Of a stretch of DNA of 64,000 bases, positions 1 through 8,713 are shown piece after piece (position 1 is the first letter of the stretch; the number at the start of each line of letters is the position of its first letter). The stretch is from an uncultured Aquimarina sp. Lineage in GTDB: Bacteria > Bacteroidota > Bacteroidia > Flavobacteriales > Flavobacteriaceae. Made by a program: the position numbers and the translations under genes. The notes below the pieces were generated by a model that made no database searches, was not told the origin of the DNA, and saw nothing but the letters and a program-made list of their open reading frames with translations. The stretch covers positions 124,001 to 188,000 of the forward strand of contig CANMDW010000001.1 in NCBI GenBank assembly GCA_947496705.1. Direction: 5' to 3'.

Positions 1-2
1 CC

Positions 3-209
3 GTCGTTCATAAAGGTACTGCAGAAGGAAATCATACGATTATATGGCAACGGGATGAAAAAAACCCTCAGAAAATAGAATATTTCAAAGAAATAGTCTC
101 AGATAATTTTTACGAAATCATCGGATGGGGATATTATCAGGGTGACAACCCGAAATTGTCACCACGGCTTTGGTTTTATGCCAAATATGAACGACAACAT
201 AAAGACTGA
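3..209 (+). CDS. Hypothetical protein, C-terminal end (5' end outside window)
   Basis: A frame is open from the window edge and ends at TGA (207-209), giving 68 residues of a protein whose start lies upstream. The tail is rich in aromatic and charged residues (WGYYQGD, LWFYAKYERQHKD). I do not recognise a family. It converges on the riboflavin synthase gene with about 34 bp between the two stop codons. Its coding nature is inferred from the uninterrupted frame and plausible composition only. Confidence 0.55.
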   Translation, partial: VVHKGTAEGNHTIIWQRDEKNPQKIEYFKEIVSDNFYEIIGWGYYQGDNPKLSPRLWFYAKYERQHKD

Positions 210-243
210 TCCAACTAGAAAATTTATGTTGTTACATCACGTT

Positions 244-831
244 TTATCCTAATTCACTAATTCTCTTTACATATTTACCAATCACATCAAACTCCAGGTT
301 CACCCTGGTCCCTATCTTGAAGGTGTTAAAATTGGTATGCGCATACGTAAAAGGAATAATCGCTACGCTAAATTCATTCTTTTTAGAATTCACCACCGTC
401 AGGCTTACCCCATTCACTGTGACCGAACCCTTTTCTATGGTGATATTACTCAACCCGGGACCATAACTAAAGGTAAAATACCAACTCCCTTCTGCTTCAG
501 TAATCGCTGTGCAAACCGCCGTTTGATCCACATGTCCCTGTACAATATGACCATCCAATCGATCACCCAGCCTCATCCCGCGCTCCAGGTTAATAATATC
601 TCCTTGTTTTAGATCCTTCAGATTAGTCTTATTCAGTGTCTCTTTAATGGCAGTAACTGTATAGCTATCATTCTCGATAGAAACCACGGTAAGACACACT
701 CCATTATGCGCTACACTCTGATCAATTTTTAGTTCGGAAGCAAAATTGGCACGCACCGTAATGTTCAGATTTTCCTTATCTGCTTGTAAAGATATCACCG
801 TTCCTAATTCTTCAATGATTCCTGTAAACAT
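244..831 (-). CDS. ribE: Riboflavin synthase, alpha subunit
   Basis: Cytosolic enzyme that dismutates two 6,7-dimethyl-8-ribityllumazine molecules into riboflavin, the last step of riboflavin synthesis. The 195 residues match the usual length (about 200) and show the two internal lumazine-binding repeats. The first starts with the characteristic MFTGIIEELG and contains NGVCLTVV. The second starts near the middle with GHIVQGHVD and contains NGVSLTVV. The C-terminus (LEFDVIGKYVKRI) is also typical. It starts at an ATG and is divergent from pdxA with about 100 bp between them. I see no FMN riboswitch in that gap. Confidence 0.95.
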   Translation of the reverse strand: MFTGIIEELGTVISLQADKENLNITVRANFASELKIDQSVAHNGVCLTVVSIENDSYTVTAIKETLNKTNLKDLKQGDIINLERGMRLGDRLDGHIVQGHVDQTAVCTAITEAEGSWYFTFSYGPGLSNITIEKGSVTVNGVSLTVVNSKKNEFSVAIIPFTYAHTNFNTFKIGTRVNLEFDVIGKYVKRISELG

Positions 832-879
832 AAATGCGAATTATTTAGTTAAATTTGTGACCTTGAAAGTCGAGACTTT

Positions 880-895
880 CCCGATAGCTATCGGG
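880..895. repeat. 16-bp perfect palindrome CCCGATAGCTATCGGG
   Basis: A perfect palindrome between the divergent ribE and pdxA genes. Related TCCCGATA/TATCGGGA palindromes occur at 4862-4879, 29541-29564 and 49477-49495. It has no T tract next to it, so it does not look like an intrinsic terminator. Confidence 0.7.
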
Positions 896-932
896 ATTAG
901 GTTTCAAAAATACTGTAAAAGTAGTTTATACA

Positions 933-2000
933 ATGAAGAAAGAACAAAAAATAAGACTAGGGATCTCTATAGGTGACCTTAATGGTATTGGGAGCGAAGT
1001 AGTCCTTAAAACTTTTGAAGATTCCCGAATGCTGGATTTCTGTACTCCGGTGATTTTTGCTTCGGTAAAGATTCTTTCTTTTTTGAAAAAACACTATGAG
1101 AGTACCACCAATCTGCACGGTATCGATACAACTGCCCAAATTCTCGACGGAAAAATAAATGTGCTCAACGTTTGGAAAGAACCGGTGGATATTAATTTTG
1201 GAACCGAAGAAGAAAAAATAGGAGAATACGCTATCAAATCACTCAAAGCCGCTACCGAAGCACTCAAAAACGATGAAATTGATGTGCTGGTCACCGCACC
1301 CATCAATAAACACAGTATCCAGTCTGAAACTTTCAACTTCCCCGGCCATACCGATTATCTCAATCAGGAGTTAGAAGGAAACAGCCTCATGTTTATGATC
1401 ACAGATACACTTAAAGTAGGGCTACTCACCGATCATGTGGCAGTAAAAGATATTGCCGATACAATCACTCCAGAGCTTATCGAACAAAAAATAAATACGA
1501 TTCATCTCGCACTGAAGCAGGATTTTGGCATCTCAAAACCAAAGATCGCCGTATTGGGCATCAACCCGCATAGTGGTGACAACGGTGTGATCGGCAAAGA
1601 AGATGAAGAAGTGCTCAAGCCCACCATCAAAAAGATCAATGAATCCGGCATATTGGTATACGGCCCCTATGCTGCAGATAGTTTTTTTGGATCCAATACC
1701 CACAAAGCTTTTGATGCTGTGGTAGCATCCTATCATGATCAGGGCCTTATCCCTTTCAAGACCTTATCTTTTGGTAAAGGAGTCAACTACACCGCAGGGC
1801 TCAATAAAGTACGCACCTCTCCCGATCACGGTACGGCATTCGAGATCGCCGGAAAAAACAAAGCAGATAACAGTTCGTTTAAAGAAGCCGTTTTTGCAGC
1901 ATTAAAAATTTATAAAAACAGAAAAGAATATGCCGAGCTCACCAAAAATCCCTTAAAAAAGCAACCCCGTAAAGCACAGAATAAGAGTAAAAGTGAGTGA
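933..2000 (+). CDS. pdxA: 4-hydroxythreonine-4-phosphate dehydrogenase
   Basis: NAD-dependent oxidation of 4-phosphohydroxy-L-threonine in the DXP-dependent pyridoxal 5'-phosphate pathway; cytosolic, normally a homodimer with a divalent metal. The 355 residues show GISIGDLNGIGSE at 10-22, TAPINKH at 121-127, FPGHTDY at 136-142, and the three metal-ligand histidines of the family at H168 (LTDHVA), H213 (NPHSGDNG) and H268 (SYHDQG). SPDHGTAFEIAG follows at 296-307. The C-terminal 25 residues are Lys-rich and poorly conserved. It is transcribed away from ribE. Confidence 0.95.
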   Translation: MKKEQKIRLGISIGDLNGIGSEVVLKTFEDSRMLDFCTPVIFASVKILSFLKKHYESTTNLHGIDTTAQILDGKINVLNVWKEPVDINFGTEEEKIGEYAIKSLKAATEALKNDEIDVLVTAPINKHSIQSETFNFPGHTDYLNQELEGNSLMFMITDTLKVGLLTDHVAVKDIADTITPELIEQKINTIHLALKQDFGISKPKIAVLGINPHSGDNGVIGKEDEEVLKPTIKKINESGILVYGPYAADSFFGSNTHKAFDAVVASYHDQGLIPFKTLSFGKGVNYTAGLNKVRTSPDHGTAFEIAGKNKADNSSFKEAVFAALKIYKNRKEYAELTKNPLKKQPRKAQNKSKSE

Positions 2001-2217
2001 GTGTGTTAATGGTGAGTAATTGAGTAAAATAAGAGTTTTTGAGAAGCTTTAGACTTCGCGGTGAACAAAAAAATAGGCACTAACTATTAATTTTGACACT
2101 ATATAAAAACTAAATTTCTTGAAAAAGTATCTCACTCGAAGACTCAAAAACTCAAAGACTATCCTACTCACATATTAAAACACTAACAATCTGATATAAT
2201 TTTGTTTAGAAAAACAC

Positions 2218-2244
2218 TTTGATTATGAATTTTTGTTATCTTTG
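2218..2244 (+). promoter_or_regulatory. Probable promoter of the DUF177-rpmF unit
   Basis: TATCTTTG at 2237-2244 fits the Bacteroidota -7 box TAnnTTTG exactly. TTTG at 2218-2221 could be the -33 element, but the spacer is only 15 bp against the usual 17-23, so only the -7 box is convincing. It would give a leader of about 38 nt before the ATG at 2290. Confidence 0.5.
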
Positions 2245-2289
2245 CACCCGCCATAACCAAATTGGGAGGCATCTGAAACTGATGATGAA

Positions 2290-2829
2290 ATGATACAACT
2301 TAAAGAGTATACTATTCCTTTTGTTGGACTGAAGCAAGGATTACACCAGTTTGAGTATCAAATTGACAATACGTTCTTTGAGCATTTTGAGTATGACGAG
2401 TTCAATGCAGCAGCAGTAAAAGTTGATCTGAAGTTTAACAAGAAAACAACCATGTTAGAACTTCAGTTTACAGCTACAGGAACTGTAAATGTATATTGTG
2501 ACCTCACCAACGAACCTTTTGACTTACCAATCAAAAATGATTTCTTTTTGGTAGTAAAGTTTGGAGATGAATATAATAATGAAAACGAAGAACTTCTTAT
2601 TCTCCCTCATGGCGATTATGAAGTAAACATTCAGCAATATATTTATGAGCTCATTGTGTTGGCGATGCCTTCCAAAAGAGTGCATCCCGGTGTAGAAGAT
2701 GGCACATTAGAATCAGACATACTAGAAAAGCTGGAAGAACTAAGTCCAAAAGAGCAAACAATAAAAAATAATGATGAGGAAACAGATCCTCGTTGGGATA
2801 AATTAAAAAACTTATTAAACGATAAATAA
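2290..2829 (+). CDS. DUF177 (YceD-like) protein
   Basis: A 179-residue protein of the DUF177/YceD family, which sits upstream of rpmF in many bacteria and is linked in some lineages to 23S rRNA accumulation; the exact role here is unknown. Family features are the central region around VNVYCDLTNEPFDLPI and the acidic tail ending DPRWDKLKNLLNDK, which is typical of Bacteroidota members. No membrane segment or signal peptide is visible. rpmF begins 11 bp after its stop, so the two are almost certainly co-transcribed. Confidence 0.88.
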   Translation: MIQLKEYTIPFVGLKQGLHQFEYQIDNTFFEHFEYDEFNAAAVKVDLKFNKKTTMLELQFTATGTVNVYCDLTNEPFDLPIKNDFFLVVKFGDEYNNENEELLILPHGDYEVNIQQYIYELIVLAMPSKRVHPGVEDGTLESDILEKLEELSPKEQTIKNNDEETDPRWDKLKNLLNDK

Positions 2830-2840
2830 TAGCGTAAGCC

Positions 2841-3038
2841 ATGGCACATCCTAAGAGAAAAATATCGAAAACCAGAAGAGATAAAAGAAGAACGCATTAT
2901 AAAGCTTCTGTACCACAAATTGCTACAGATCCTACTACAGGAGAAGCGCATCTATATCATAGAGCACACTGGCACGAAGGTAAATTATATTACCGCGGTC
3001 AGGTGGTTATCGACAATACTGAAGAAGAAGTAGTATAA
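2841..3038 (+). CDS. rpmF: 50S ribosomal protein L32
   Basis: A small, basic protein of the large ribosomal subunit. The 65 residues begin [20 protein letters not shown], the classic L32 N-terminus (here MAHPKRK instead of MAVPKRK). There is no cysteine, so this is the zinc-independent form common in Bacteroidota. It lies 11 bp after the DUF177 gene and is followed by an intrinsic terminator. Confidence 0.97.
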   Translation: MAHPKRKISKTRRDKRRTHYKASVPQIATDPTTGEAHLYHRAHWHEGKLYYRGQVVIDNTEEEVV

Positions 3039-3064
3039 GGATACTGTTAAAATTCTAAGGAAGG

Positions 3065-3089
3065 CTCTCGCATTTGTGAGAGTTTTTTT
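3065..3089 (+). terminator. Intrinsic terminator after rpmF
   Basis: CTCTCGC (3065-3071) pairs with GTGAGAG (3076-3082), one G-T pair included, and is followed by seven T. It suggests that fabH, 240 bp downstream, is at least partly separately transcribed. The remaining bases up to fabH hold no convincing gene. Confidence 0.8.
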
Positions 3090-3321
3090 GTTTTTAGTTG
3101 AATATGTGTCAAAATCCCGTTATTTTGCGCCATATTTGTGTATAATTTAGTAATTTCAACGACTTTTTAGGCATTTTTGTGCTATAGTTTCGTGAAATGA
3201 GCGTAATTAAGAATTTCAAGATTCCTCAATGGTTATCGACGAAAAATCTTGTGCTGGCGCAGGCTGGGAACTATTGCGAATCCATCTGATTTTTGAAAAC
3301 AGGTGAAACTAAAACTAAGAT

Positions 3322-4317
3322 ATGAGTAAAATCACAGCCGCTATCACAGCTGTAGGCGCATATGTGCCAGACTATGTGTTAACTAATAAGATTTTAGAAA
3401 CAATGGTTGACACAAACGATGAATGGATCTCTTCTCGTACAGGTATTAAAGAACGCAGAATATTAAAAGATAAGGACAAAGGAAGTTCTTATTTGGGGAT
3501 CAAAGCGGCAGAAGACCTCATCGCTAAAAAAAATCTGGATCCAAAGGAGATAGACATGGTGATTTTTGCCACTGCTACTCCCGATCTTCTTGTTGCAGCT
3601 ACTGCGGCATATGCAGCTTCTCAAATTGGCGCAGTAAATGCCTTTTCTTATGATTTACAAGCGGCTTGTTCCAGTTTTTTGTATGGGATGTCTACCGCGG
3701 CCAGCTATATAGAAACCGGAAAATATAAAAAGATCCTGCTCATAGGAGCCGATAAGATGTCTTCTATAATAGACTATACCGACCGTACCACCTGTATCAT
3801 TTTTGGTGATGGCGGGGGTGCTGTACTCTTTGAACCCAATGAAGAAGGTTTGGGACTACAGGATGAATACTTGCGTACAGATGGTATCGGAAGAGAATTT
3901 CTGAAGATCGAAGCAGGAGGTTCTTTATTACCCCCTTCTGAAGAAACCGTAACCAAAAAACAGCATTTTGTACAACAAGACGGAAAAACGGTATTTAAAT
4001 ATGCCGTTTCCAATATGGCAGATGCCAGTACAAAAATCATGGAACGCAATCATTTAACAGTAGAAGATGTACACTGGCTAATCCCACATCAGGCCAATAA
4101 ACGCATCATTGATGCAACTGCAAATAGAATGGGGCTGGACCACAACAAGGTTCTTATGAATATACAGCGATATGGTAACACGACTTCGGCAACCTTACCA
4201 TTATTATTGCACGATTACGAAAAACAACTCAAAAAAGGAGATAATATCATTTTTGCCTCATTTGGTGGAGGCTTTACATGGGGCGCCATTTATCTAAAAT
4301 GGGCTTACAATTTTTAA
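3322..4317 (+). CDS. fabH: 3-oxoacyl-ACP synthase III (KASIII)
   Basis: Condenses a starter acyl-CoA with malonyl-ACP to begin fatty acid synthesis; cytosolic thiolase-fold homodimer. The 331 residues match the family. Catalytic Cys116 lies in LQAACSSF, His256 in [10 protein letters not shown] and Asn286 in RYGNTTSA, completing the Cys-His-Asn triad. GDGGGAVLF (162-170) is the usual glycine-rich loop. It is followed after 28 bp by accB and then accC, so starter condensation and malonyl-CoA supply are encoded together. Confidence 0.96.
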   Translation: MSKITAAITAVGAYVPDYVLTNKILETMVDTNDEWISSRTGIKERRILKDKDKGSSYLGIKAAEDLIAKKNLDPKEIDMVIFATATPDLLVAATAAYAASQIGAVNAFSYDLQAACSSFLYGMSTAASYIETGKYKKILLIGADKMSSIIDYTDRTTCIIFGDGGGAVLFEPNEEGLGLQDEYLRTDGIGREFLKIEAGGSLLPPSEETVTKKQHFVQQDGKTVFKYAVSNMADASTKIMERNHLTVEDVHWLIPHQANKRIIDATANRMGLDHNKVLMNIQRYGNTTSATLPLLLHDYEKQLKKGDNIIFASFGGGFTWGAIYLKWAYNF

Positions 4318-4345
4318 AACATCTAAACACACAATACCCAATATT

Positions 4346-4843
4346 ATGGATTTAAAAGAAATTCAGAATTTAATTAAATTCGTAGCCAAATCAGGGGCCA
4401 GCGAAGTAAAGTTAGAGATGGATGATGTTAAAATCACCATCAAAACTGCATCAGACGACAGTAGAGAAACGACATTTGTGCAGCAAATACCCGCCGTCGG
4501 GGGTGCTGCAACTCCTCAGTCTGTAACTCCTGTGCAAGCGACTCCTCCCGCTACTATCACACAGGCAGCTACAGAAGAAAGCGTATCAGACGGTAATTCA
4601 AAATACATAACCATCAAATCTCCTATTATAGGAACTCTGTACAGAAAACCATCACCAGACAAATCAACCTTTGTAGAAGTAGGTGATACTATAAAAGTAG
4701 GTGATGTGCTTTGTATTATAGAAGCTATGAAACTTTTTAACGAGATCGAAAGTGAAGTTTCAGGTAAAATCGTAAAAGTATTAGTTGATGATTCTTCTCC
4801 GGTAGAATTTGATCAACCACTTTTCTTAGTAGATCCATCATAA
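4346..4843 (+). CDS. accB: Biotin carboxyl carrier protein of acetyl-CoA carboxylase
   Basis: Carries biotin between the biotin carboxylase and carboxyltransferase active sites in malonyl-CoA synthesis. The 165 residues show the usual plan: an N-terminal helix region (1-40), a flexible Ala/Pro/Thr/Gln linker (about 45-85), and a biotinyl domain (87-165) with Lys129 in [10 protein letters not shown] as the biotinylation site. Located 28 bp after fabH and 97 bp before accC. Confidence 0.96.
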   Translation: MDLKEIQNLIKFVAKSGASEVKLEMDDVKITIKTASDDSRETTFVQQIPAVGGAATPQSVTPVQATPPATITQAATEESVSDGNSKYITIKSPIIGTLYRKPSPDKSTFVEVGDTIKVGDVLCIIEAMKLFNEIESEVSGKIVKVLVDDSSPVEFDQPLFLVDPS

Positions 4844-4861
4844 TTAACCTCAAAAATCCAA

Positions 4862-4879
4862 TCCCGATGACTTTCGGGA
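4862..4879. repeat. Imperfect palindrome between accB and accC
   Basis: TCCCGATGACTTTCGGGA lies in the 97-bp accB-accC gap and resembles the palindrome at 880-895. A second short inverted repeat, AAATTCC then GGAATTT, follows just downstream. No strong T tract is present, so a terminator is unlikely. Confidence 0.5.
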
Positions 4880-4940
4880 CAAATTCCAAAAACAAAAAAG
4901 CTGGAATTTGCTCTTTGGATATTGTAATTTCTAAGAAGTT

Positions 4941-6290
4941 ATGTTTAAAAAAATTCTAATTGCAAATAGAGGTGAGATTGCGATGCGAGTAATCAGAACC
5001 TGCAAAGAAATGGGGATAAAGACAGTAGCGGTCTATTCTACAGCAGATGCAGAAAGTTTACACGTGCGTTTTGCAGATGAAGCGGTTTGTATCGGACCTG
5101 CACCCAGTAGTGAATCCTATCTTAAGATGTCTAATATTATAGCAGCTGCAGAAATTACGAACGCAGATGCCATACATCCTGGTTATGGATTTTTATCTGA
5201 AAACGCAAAATTCTCTAAAATTTGTGAAGAACACGAGATAAAATTTATCGGTGCCAGTGCAGAGATGATAGACAAAATGGGTGATAAAGCCTCTGCAAAA
5301 GCTACGATGAAAGCTGCCGGAGTGCCAACCATCCCGGGAAGCGAAGGTATTCTAGATTCTTTTGAAGAAACAGAAAAGCTTGCCGATGAAATGGGATATC
5401 CTGTAATGCTGAAAGCAACCGCCGGAGGCGGAGGAAAAGGAATGCGCGCCGTTTGGAAAAAAGAAAACCTTAAAAAATCCTGGGATAGTGCCAGACAAGA
5501 AGCCGCAGCTGCATTTGGCAATGATGGGATGTATATGGAAAAACTTATCGAAGAGCCCCGCCATATCGAAATCCAGATTGTTGGTGATAGCAATGGCAGG
5601 GCATGTCACTTATCTGAAAGAGATTGCTCTGTACAACGCAGACATCAAAAACTTACTGAAGAAACCCCCTCTCCATTTATGACGGACGAGCTCCGTAAAA
5701 AAATGGGTAAAGCTGCAGTTAAAGCAGCCGAATATATTAAATATGAAGGCGCGGGTACAGTAGAGTTTCTGGTAGATAAGCACCGCAACTTCTACTTTAT
5801 GGAAATGAATACACGTATCCAGGTAGAGCATCCGATCACAGAGCAGGTTGTAGACTATGATTTGATCAGAGAACAGATATTAGTAGCCGCAGGAGTACCG
5901 ATTTCTGGTAAGAATTATTTTCCGCAGTTACACTCTATAGAATGTAGAATCAACGCCGAAGATCCTTACAAAGATTTTAGGCCATCACCAGGTAAAATAA
6001 CCAATTTACATATCCCCGGAGGCCATGGCGTGCGGGTTGATACCCACGTATATAGCGGCTATAGTATTCCGCCTAATTATGATTCTATGATTGCCAAGTT
6101 GATCACAACCGCACAAACACGCGAAGAAGCAATCAATAAAATGAAAAGGGCACTCGATGAATTTGTTGTAGAAGGAATAAAAACTACAGTTCCTTTTCAT
6201 AGACAGTTAATGGATCATCCACAGTATGTAGCTGGTAATTATACTACCAAGTTTATGGAGGATTTTGAAATGGAAGATCCAGAAGAGTAA
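4941..6290 (+). CDS. accC: Biotin carboxylase subunit of acetyl-CoA carboxylase
   Basis: ATP-grasp enzyme that carboxylates the biotin on AccB. The 449 residues match the family (about 450). Features are [19 protein letters not shown] at the start (PreATP-grasp domain), [11 protein letters not shown] near 79-88, the glycine-rich ATP loop GGGGKGMR at 162-169, [16 protein letters not shown] in the central ATP-grasp core, and a C-terminal biotin-carboxylase domain with ECRINAEDP. It ends in an acidic tail. A terminator-like hairpin follows directly. Confidence 0.97.
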   Translation: MFKKILIANRGEIAMRVIRTCKEMGIKTVAVYSTADAESLHVRFADEAVCIGPAPSSESYLKMSNIIAAAEITNADAIHPGYGFLSENAKFSKICEEHEIKFIGASAEMIDKMGDKASAKATMKAAGVPTIPGSEGILDSFEETEKLADEMGYPVMLKATAGGGGKGMRAVWKKENLKKSWDSARQEAAAAFGNDGMYMEKLIEEPRHIEIQIVGDSNGRACHLSERDCSVQRRHQKLTEETPSPFMTDELRKKMGKAAVKAAEYIKYEGAGTVEFLVDKHRNFYFMEMNTRIQVEHPITEQVVDYDLIREQILVAAGVPISGKNYFPQLHSIECRINAEDPYKDFRPSPGKITNLHIPGGHGVRVDTHVYSGYSIPPNYDSMIAKLITTAQTREEAINKMKRALDEFVVEGIKTTVPFHRQLMDHPQYVAGNYTTKFMEDFEMEDPEE

Positions 6291-6303
6291 ACAATTAAAA
6301 CAT

Positions 6304-6327
6304 AAGCCTCAGTAATGGGGCTTTTTT
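6304..6327 (+). terminator. Short hairpin with T tract after accC
   Basis: AAGCCTC (6304-6310) pairs imperfectly with GGGGCTT (6317-6323), followed by T. The T tract runs straight into the ATG of the next gene at 6328, so read-through or a leader role is possible. Confidence 0.5.
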
Positions 6328-7440
6328 ATGAATTTAAGCTATTGGGAATATAAAACCTGGTTATCCAATGTCGATTTCACTATTGTTGGTAGTGGAATTG
6401 TAGGTCTCTCCTGTGCACTACGATTAAAAACTAACTTTCCTGCTTCCAAAATCCTAATCCTCGAGCGGGGAATGCTACCCAATGGAGCAAGTACCAAAAA
6501 TGCAGGATTTGCCTGCTTCGGAAGCTTGTCTGAAATCATTGATGATTTAAATTCGCATACAGAAGAAGAAGTACTGCAGCTTGTTCAAAAAAGACATCAA
6601 GGGCTGCAGCTATTAAGAAAAACTTTAGGAGATCAAACTATTGAATATTTGCAACATGGAGGCCATGAACTTTTCATTCTCGACGATGAGGGATTGTATA
6701 AAAAATGCCTTTCAAAACTAAAAGAAATCAATCAGCTATTGAAGCCTGTTTTTAAAGATGAGGTCTTCTGCACCAATAAAAACACTTTCAATTTTAAAAA
6801 TATTCAATCTCAATATATAGCAAATCAATTCGAAGGTCAGATCGATACCGGTAAAATGATGGAAGCACTGCTAAAAAAAGTACAAGCATCTGGTATCAAA
6901 ATTCTGAATAATTGCAAAGTAACAGCAATTGATGATCTTAACACTTCTGTAGAAATAAAAACCGATCAATTTACGTTTTCTACTCATAAAGTATTGATTG
7001 CGACCAATGGTTTTGCTTCGCAATTAGGTATTAATGCAGTAAAACCCGCTCGTGCCCAGGTACTGATTACCAAACCTATTGATGATTTGCATATCAAAGG
7101 AACCTTTCATCTGGATCGGGGATATTATTATTTTAGAAATATAGACAACAGAATTTTGTTGGGTGGTGGCCGTAATTTGGATTTTAAAGCCGAAGAAACT
7201 ACAGAAATGATACAAACCCAATCGATACAACAAAAGCTAGAAGAAATTTTGCATGAAGTGATTTTACCAGATACTAATTTTGAAATTGAACGGCGATGGA
7301 GTGGCATTATGGGAATAGGAAATCAAAAAAAAGCCATCGTAAAACAAATATCCAACAATACCTTTTGTGGTGTACGCCTGGGCGGTATGGGTGTTGCCAT
7401 AGGAAGCATTGTTGGCACGGAATTGGCAGATCTATTGTAA
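6328..7440 (+). CDS. FAD-dependent oxidoreductase, DAO family
   Basis: A 370-residue flavoprotein of the D-amino-acid oxidase/glycine oxidase type. The FAD-binding Rossmann motif TIVGSGIVGLSCALRL lies at about 18-33, followed by ILILERG (end of the second strand) and STKNAGFACFG near 55-65. The C-terminus has the usual LGGGR and GGMGVAIGSIVG nucleotide-contact loops. The substrate cannot be told from sequence; these proteins probably oxidise an amine or imino acid in the cytosol. It sits 18 bp upstream of mtgA in the same direction. The start is supported by a well-formed Rossmann motif 17 residues in. Confidence 0.85.
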   Translation: MNLSYWEYKTWLSNVDFTIVGSGIVGLSCALRLKTNFPASKILILERGMLPNGASTKNAGFACFGSLSEIIDDLNSHTEEEVLQLVQKRHQGLQLLRKTLGDQTIEYLQHGGHELFILDDEGLYKKCLSKLKEINQLLKPVFKDEVFCTNKNTFNFKNIQSQYIANQFEGQIDTGKMMEALLKKVQASGIKILNNCKVTAIDDLNTSVEIKTDQFTFSTHKVLIATNGFASQLGINAVKPARAQVLITKPIDDLHIKGTFHLDRGYYYFRNIDNRILLGGGRNLDFKAEETTEMIQTQSIQQKLEEILHEVILPDTNFEIERRWSGIMGIGNQKKAIVKQISNNTFCGVRLGGMGVAIGSIVGTELADLL

Positions 7441-7458
7441 ATAAATCTGGTTTAAGAC

Positions 7459-8157
7459 ATGCAAAAATACGTTCGTTTTATACTTAAAAGCATGGTTGCT
7501 TTTCTAATACTCAGTGTTCTTTGGGTATTAGTATATAGATGGGTAGATGTTCCGGCTACACCCTTAATGGGTATACGTAAACTACAATCCAAACAAAGAC
7601 ATATTATCCAACACCGATGGATACCCCTATCACAGATTTCCAAAGATTTGCAGCTCGCTGTGATTTGCAGCGAAGATCAACGATTTATAGAGCACCAGGG
7701 TTTTGACAAAAAAGCGATTGAAAAAGCCATCACCGAACATAAAGCCGGTAAACGATTGCGCGGCGCCAGTACCATCTCGCAGCAAACGGCAAAAAATGTG
7801 TTTTTATGGCCTCATCGCAGTTGGTTGCGCAAAGGATTAGAAAGTTACTTTACTTTTTTGATAGAAACGTTTTGGAGTAAAGAACGTATCCTCGAAATTT
7901 ATCTGAACAGCATCGAAATGGGCAATGGAATTTATGGGGCAGAAGCAGCTGCCCAATTTTGGTTTAACACATCGGCAACCAATCTTCATAAAGAAGAAGC
8001 CGCAGCCCTTGCCGCAATTCTTCCTAATCCACTTCTTTTTTTGGCAAATCCCCCTTCGGCATATACGCAAAAAAGAAAAGAATGGATTCTCTCTCAAATG
8101 CATAATTATGGTACTTTAGTATTTGATAAGAAACAGCAAAATGAGTACAAAGAATAG
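7459..8157 (+). CDS. mtgA: Monofunctional peptidoglycan glycosyltransferase
   Basis: GT51 enzyme that polymerises lipid II into glycan strands at the outer face of the inner membrane. The 232 residues have one N-terminal membrane helix (about 8-27), then the GT51 domain: catalytic Glu72 in CSEDQRFIEHQGFD, RGASTISQQTAKNVFLW, the basic WLRKGLE segment and ERILEIYLNSIEMGNGIYG with the second acidic site. No transpeptidase domain follows, as expected for MtgA. Its 3' end overlaps the next gene by 17 bp. Confidence 0.95.
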   Translation: MQKYVRFILKSMVAFLILSVLWVLVYRWVDVPATPLMGIRKLQSKQRHIIQHRWIPLSQISKDLQLAVICSEDQRFIEHQGFDKKAIEKAITEHKAGKRLRGASTISQQTAKNVFLWPHRSWLRKGLESYFTFLIETFWSKERILEIYLNSIEMGNGIYGAEAAAQFWFNTSATNLHKEEAAALAAILPNPLLFLANPPSAYTQKRKEWILSQMHNYGTLVFDKKQQNEYKE

Positions 8158-8599
8158 TAAACAAGAACTACTGGAGCAATGCAAAAATTATGTGGACCAA
8201 CGACTACAACGTATTCAAAAAACGATTTCAGATATTCAAGAGTCTCTAACCTCAGAAACCAAAAGTACCGCAGGAGATAAGCATGAAACCGGTCGTGCCA
8301 TGCTTCAGCTGGAATGTGAAAAAGCAGGAAATCAATTGGCCGAAGTGCAAAAACTACAAGAAGTTTTAGCCAAAATAGATCTCTCCTCTTCTTCAATACA
8401 TATTCGCCTGGGCAGTCTCGTTGGGACTTCACAAGGAAATTACTTTCTTAGTATTTCGGCAGGAAAATTAACTGTTAAAAACGATACTTACTTCGCTATC
8501 GCTGCCAATACCCCTATTGGTAAATTGTTGTTAGGAAAAACCATTGGAGATAGTTTTAATTTTAATAGGAAGAAAATTCGTATTAAAACCTTTATTTAA
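8141..8599 (+). CDS. Small protein with GreA/GreB-like layout
   Basis: A 152-residue protein from the ATG at 8141 (an in-frame ATG at 8123 would lengthen the overlap with mtgA to 35 bp). The N-terminal half (1-85) is predicted coiled coil with KSTAGDKHETGRAML. The C-terminal half ends TPIGKLLLGKTIGDSFNF, which resembles the FKBP-like end of GreA/GreB transcript-cleavage factors (SPLGKALLGK type). From memory, homologues in Flavobacteriaceae carry the name 3-oxoacyl-ACP synthase, but no thiolase motif is present, so I consider that name wrong. It could act on RNA polymerase; this is inference. Confidence 0.75.
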   Translation: MSTKNSKQELLEQCKNYVDQRLQRIQKTISDIQESLTSETKSTAGDKHETGRAMLQLECEKAGNQLAEVQKLQEVLAKIDLSSSSIHIRLGSLVGTSQGNYFLSISAGKLTVKNDTYFAIAANTPIGKLLLGKTIGDSFNFNRKKIRIKTFI

Positions 8600-8672
8600 T
8601 TACATTAATTAACGCTTAACTATGTTAACATTTATTTAACCGGAATAAATAATCTGAAAAGTTTAGTTTGGG

Positions 8673-8680
8673 TAAGTTTG
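8673..8680 (+). promoter_or_regulatory. -7 box upstream of the TSP3-repeat protein
   Basis: TAAGTTTG fits the Bacteroidota -7 consensus TAnnTTTG and lies 33 bp before the ATG at 8714. No clear TTTG at the -33 distance is seen. Confidence 0.4.
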
Positions 8681-8713
8681 CGCTCAAATATATTAAAAAC
8701 CTAAACTTTTATT

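Noticed and set aside
831..933. FMN riboswitch in front of ribE
   Set aside because: The gap is about 100 bp and shows none of the conserved RFN elements.
3197..3289. 30-codon frame between rpmF and fabH
   Set aside because: Short, after a terminator, and with no recognisable features; treated as chance.
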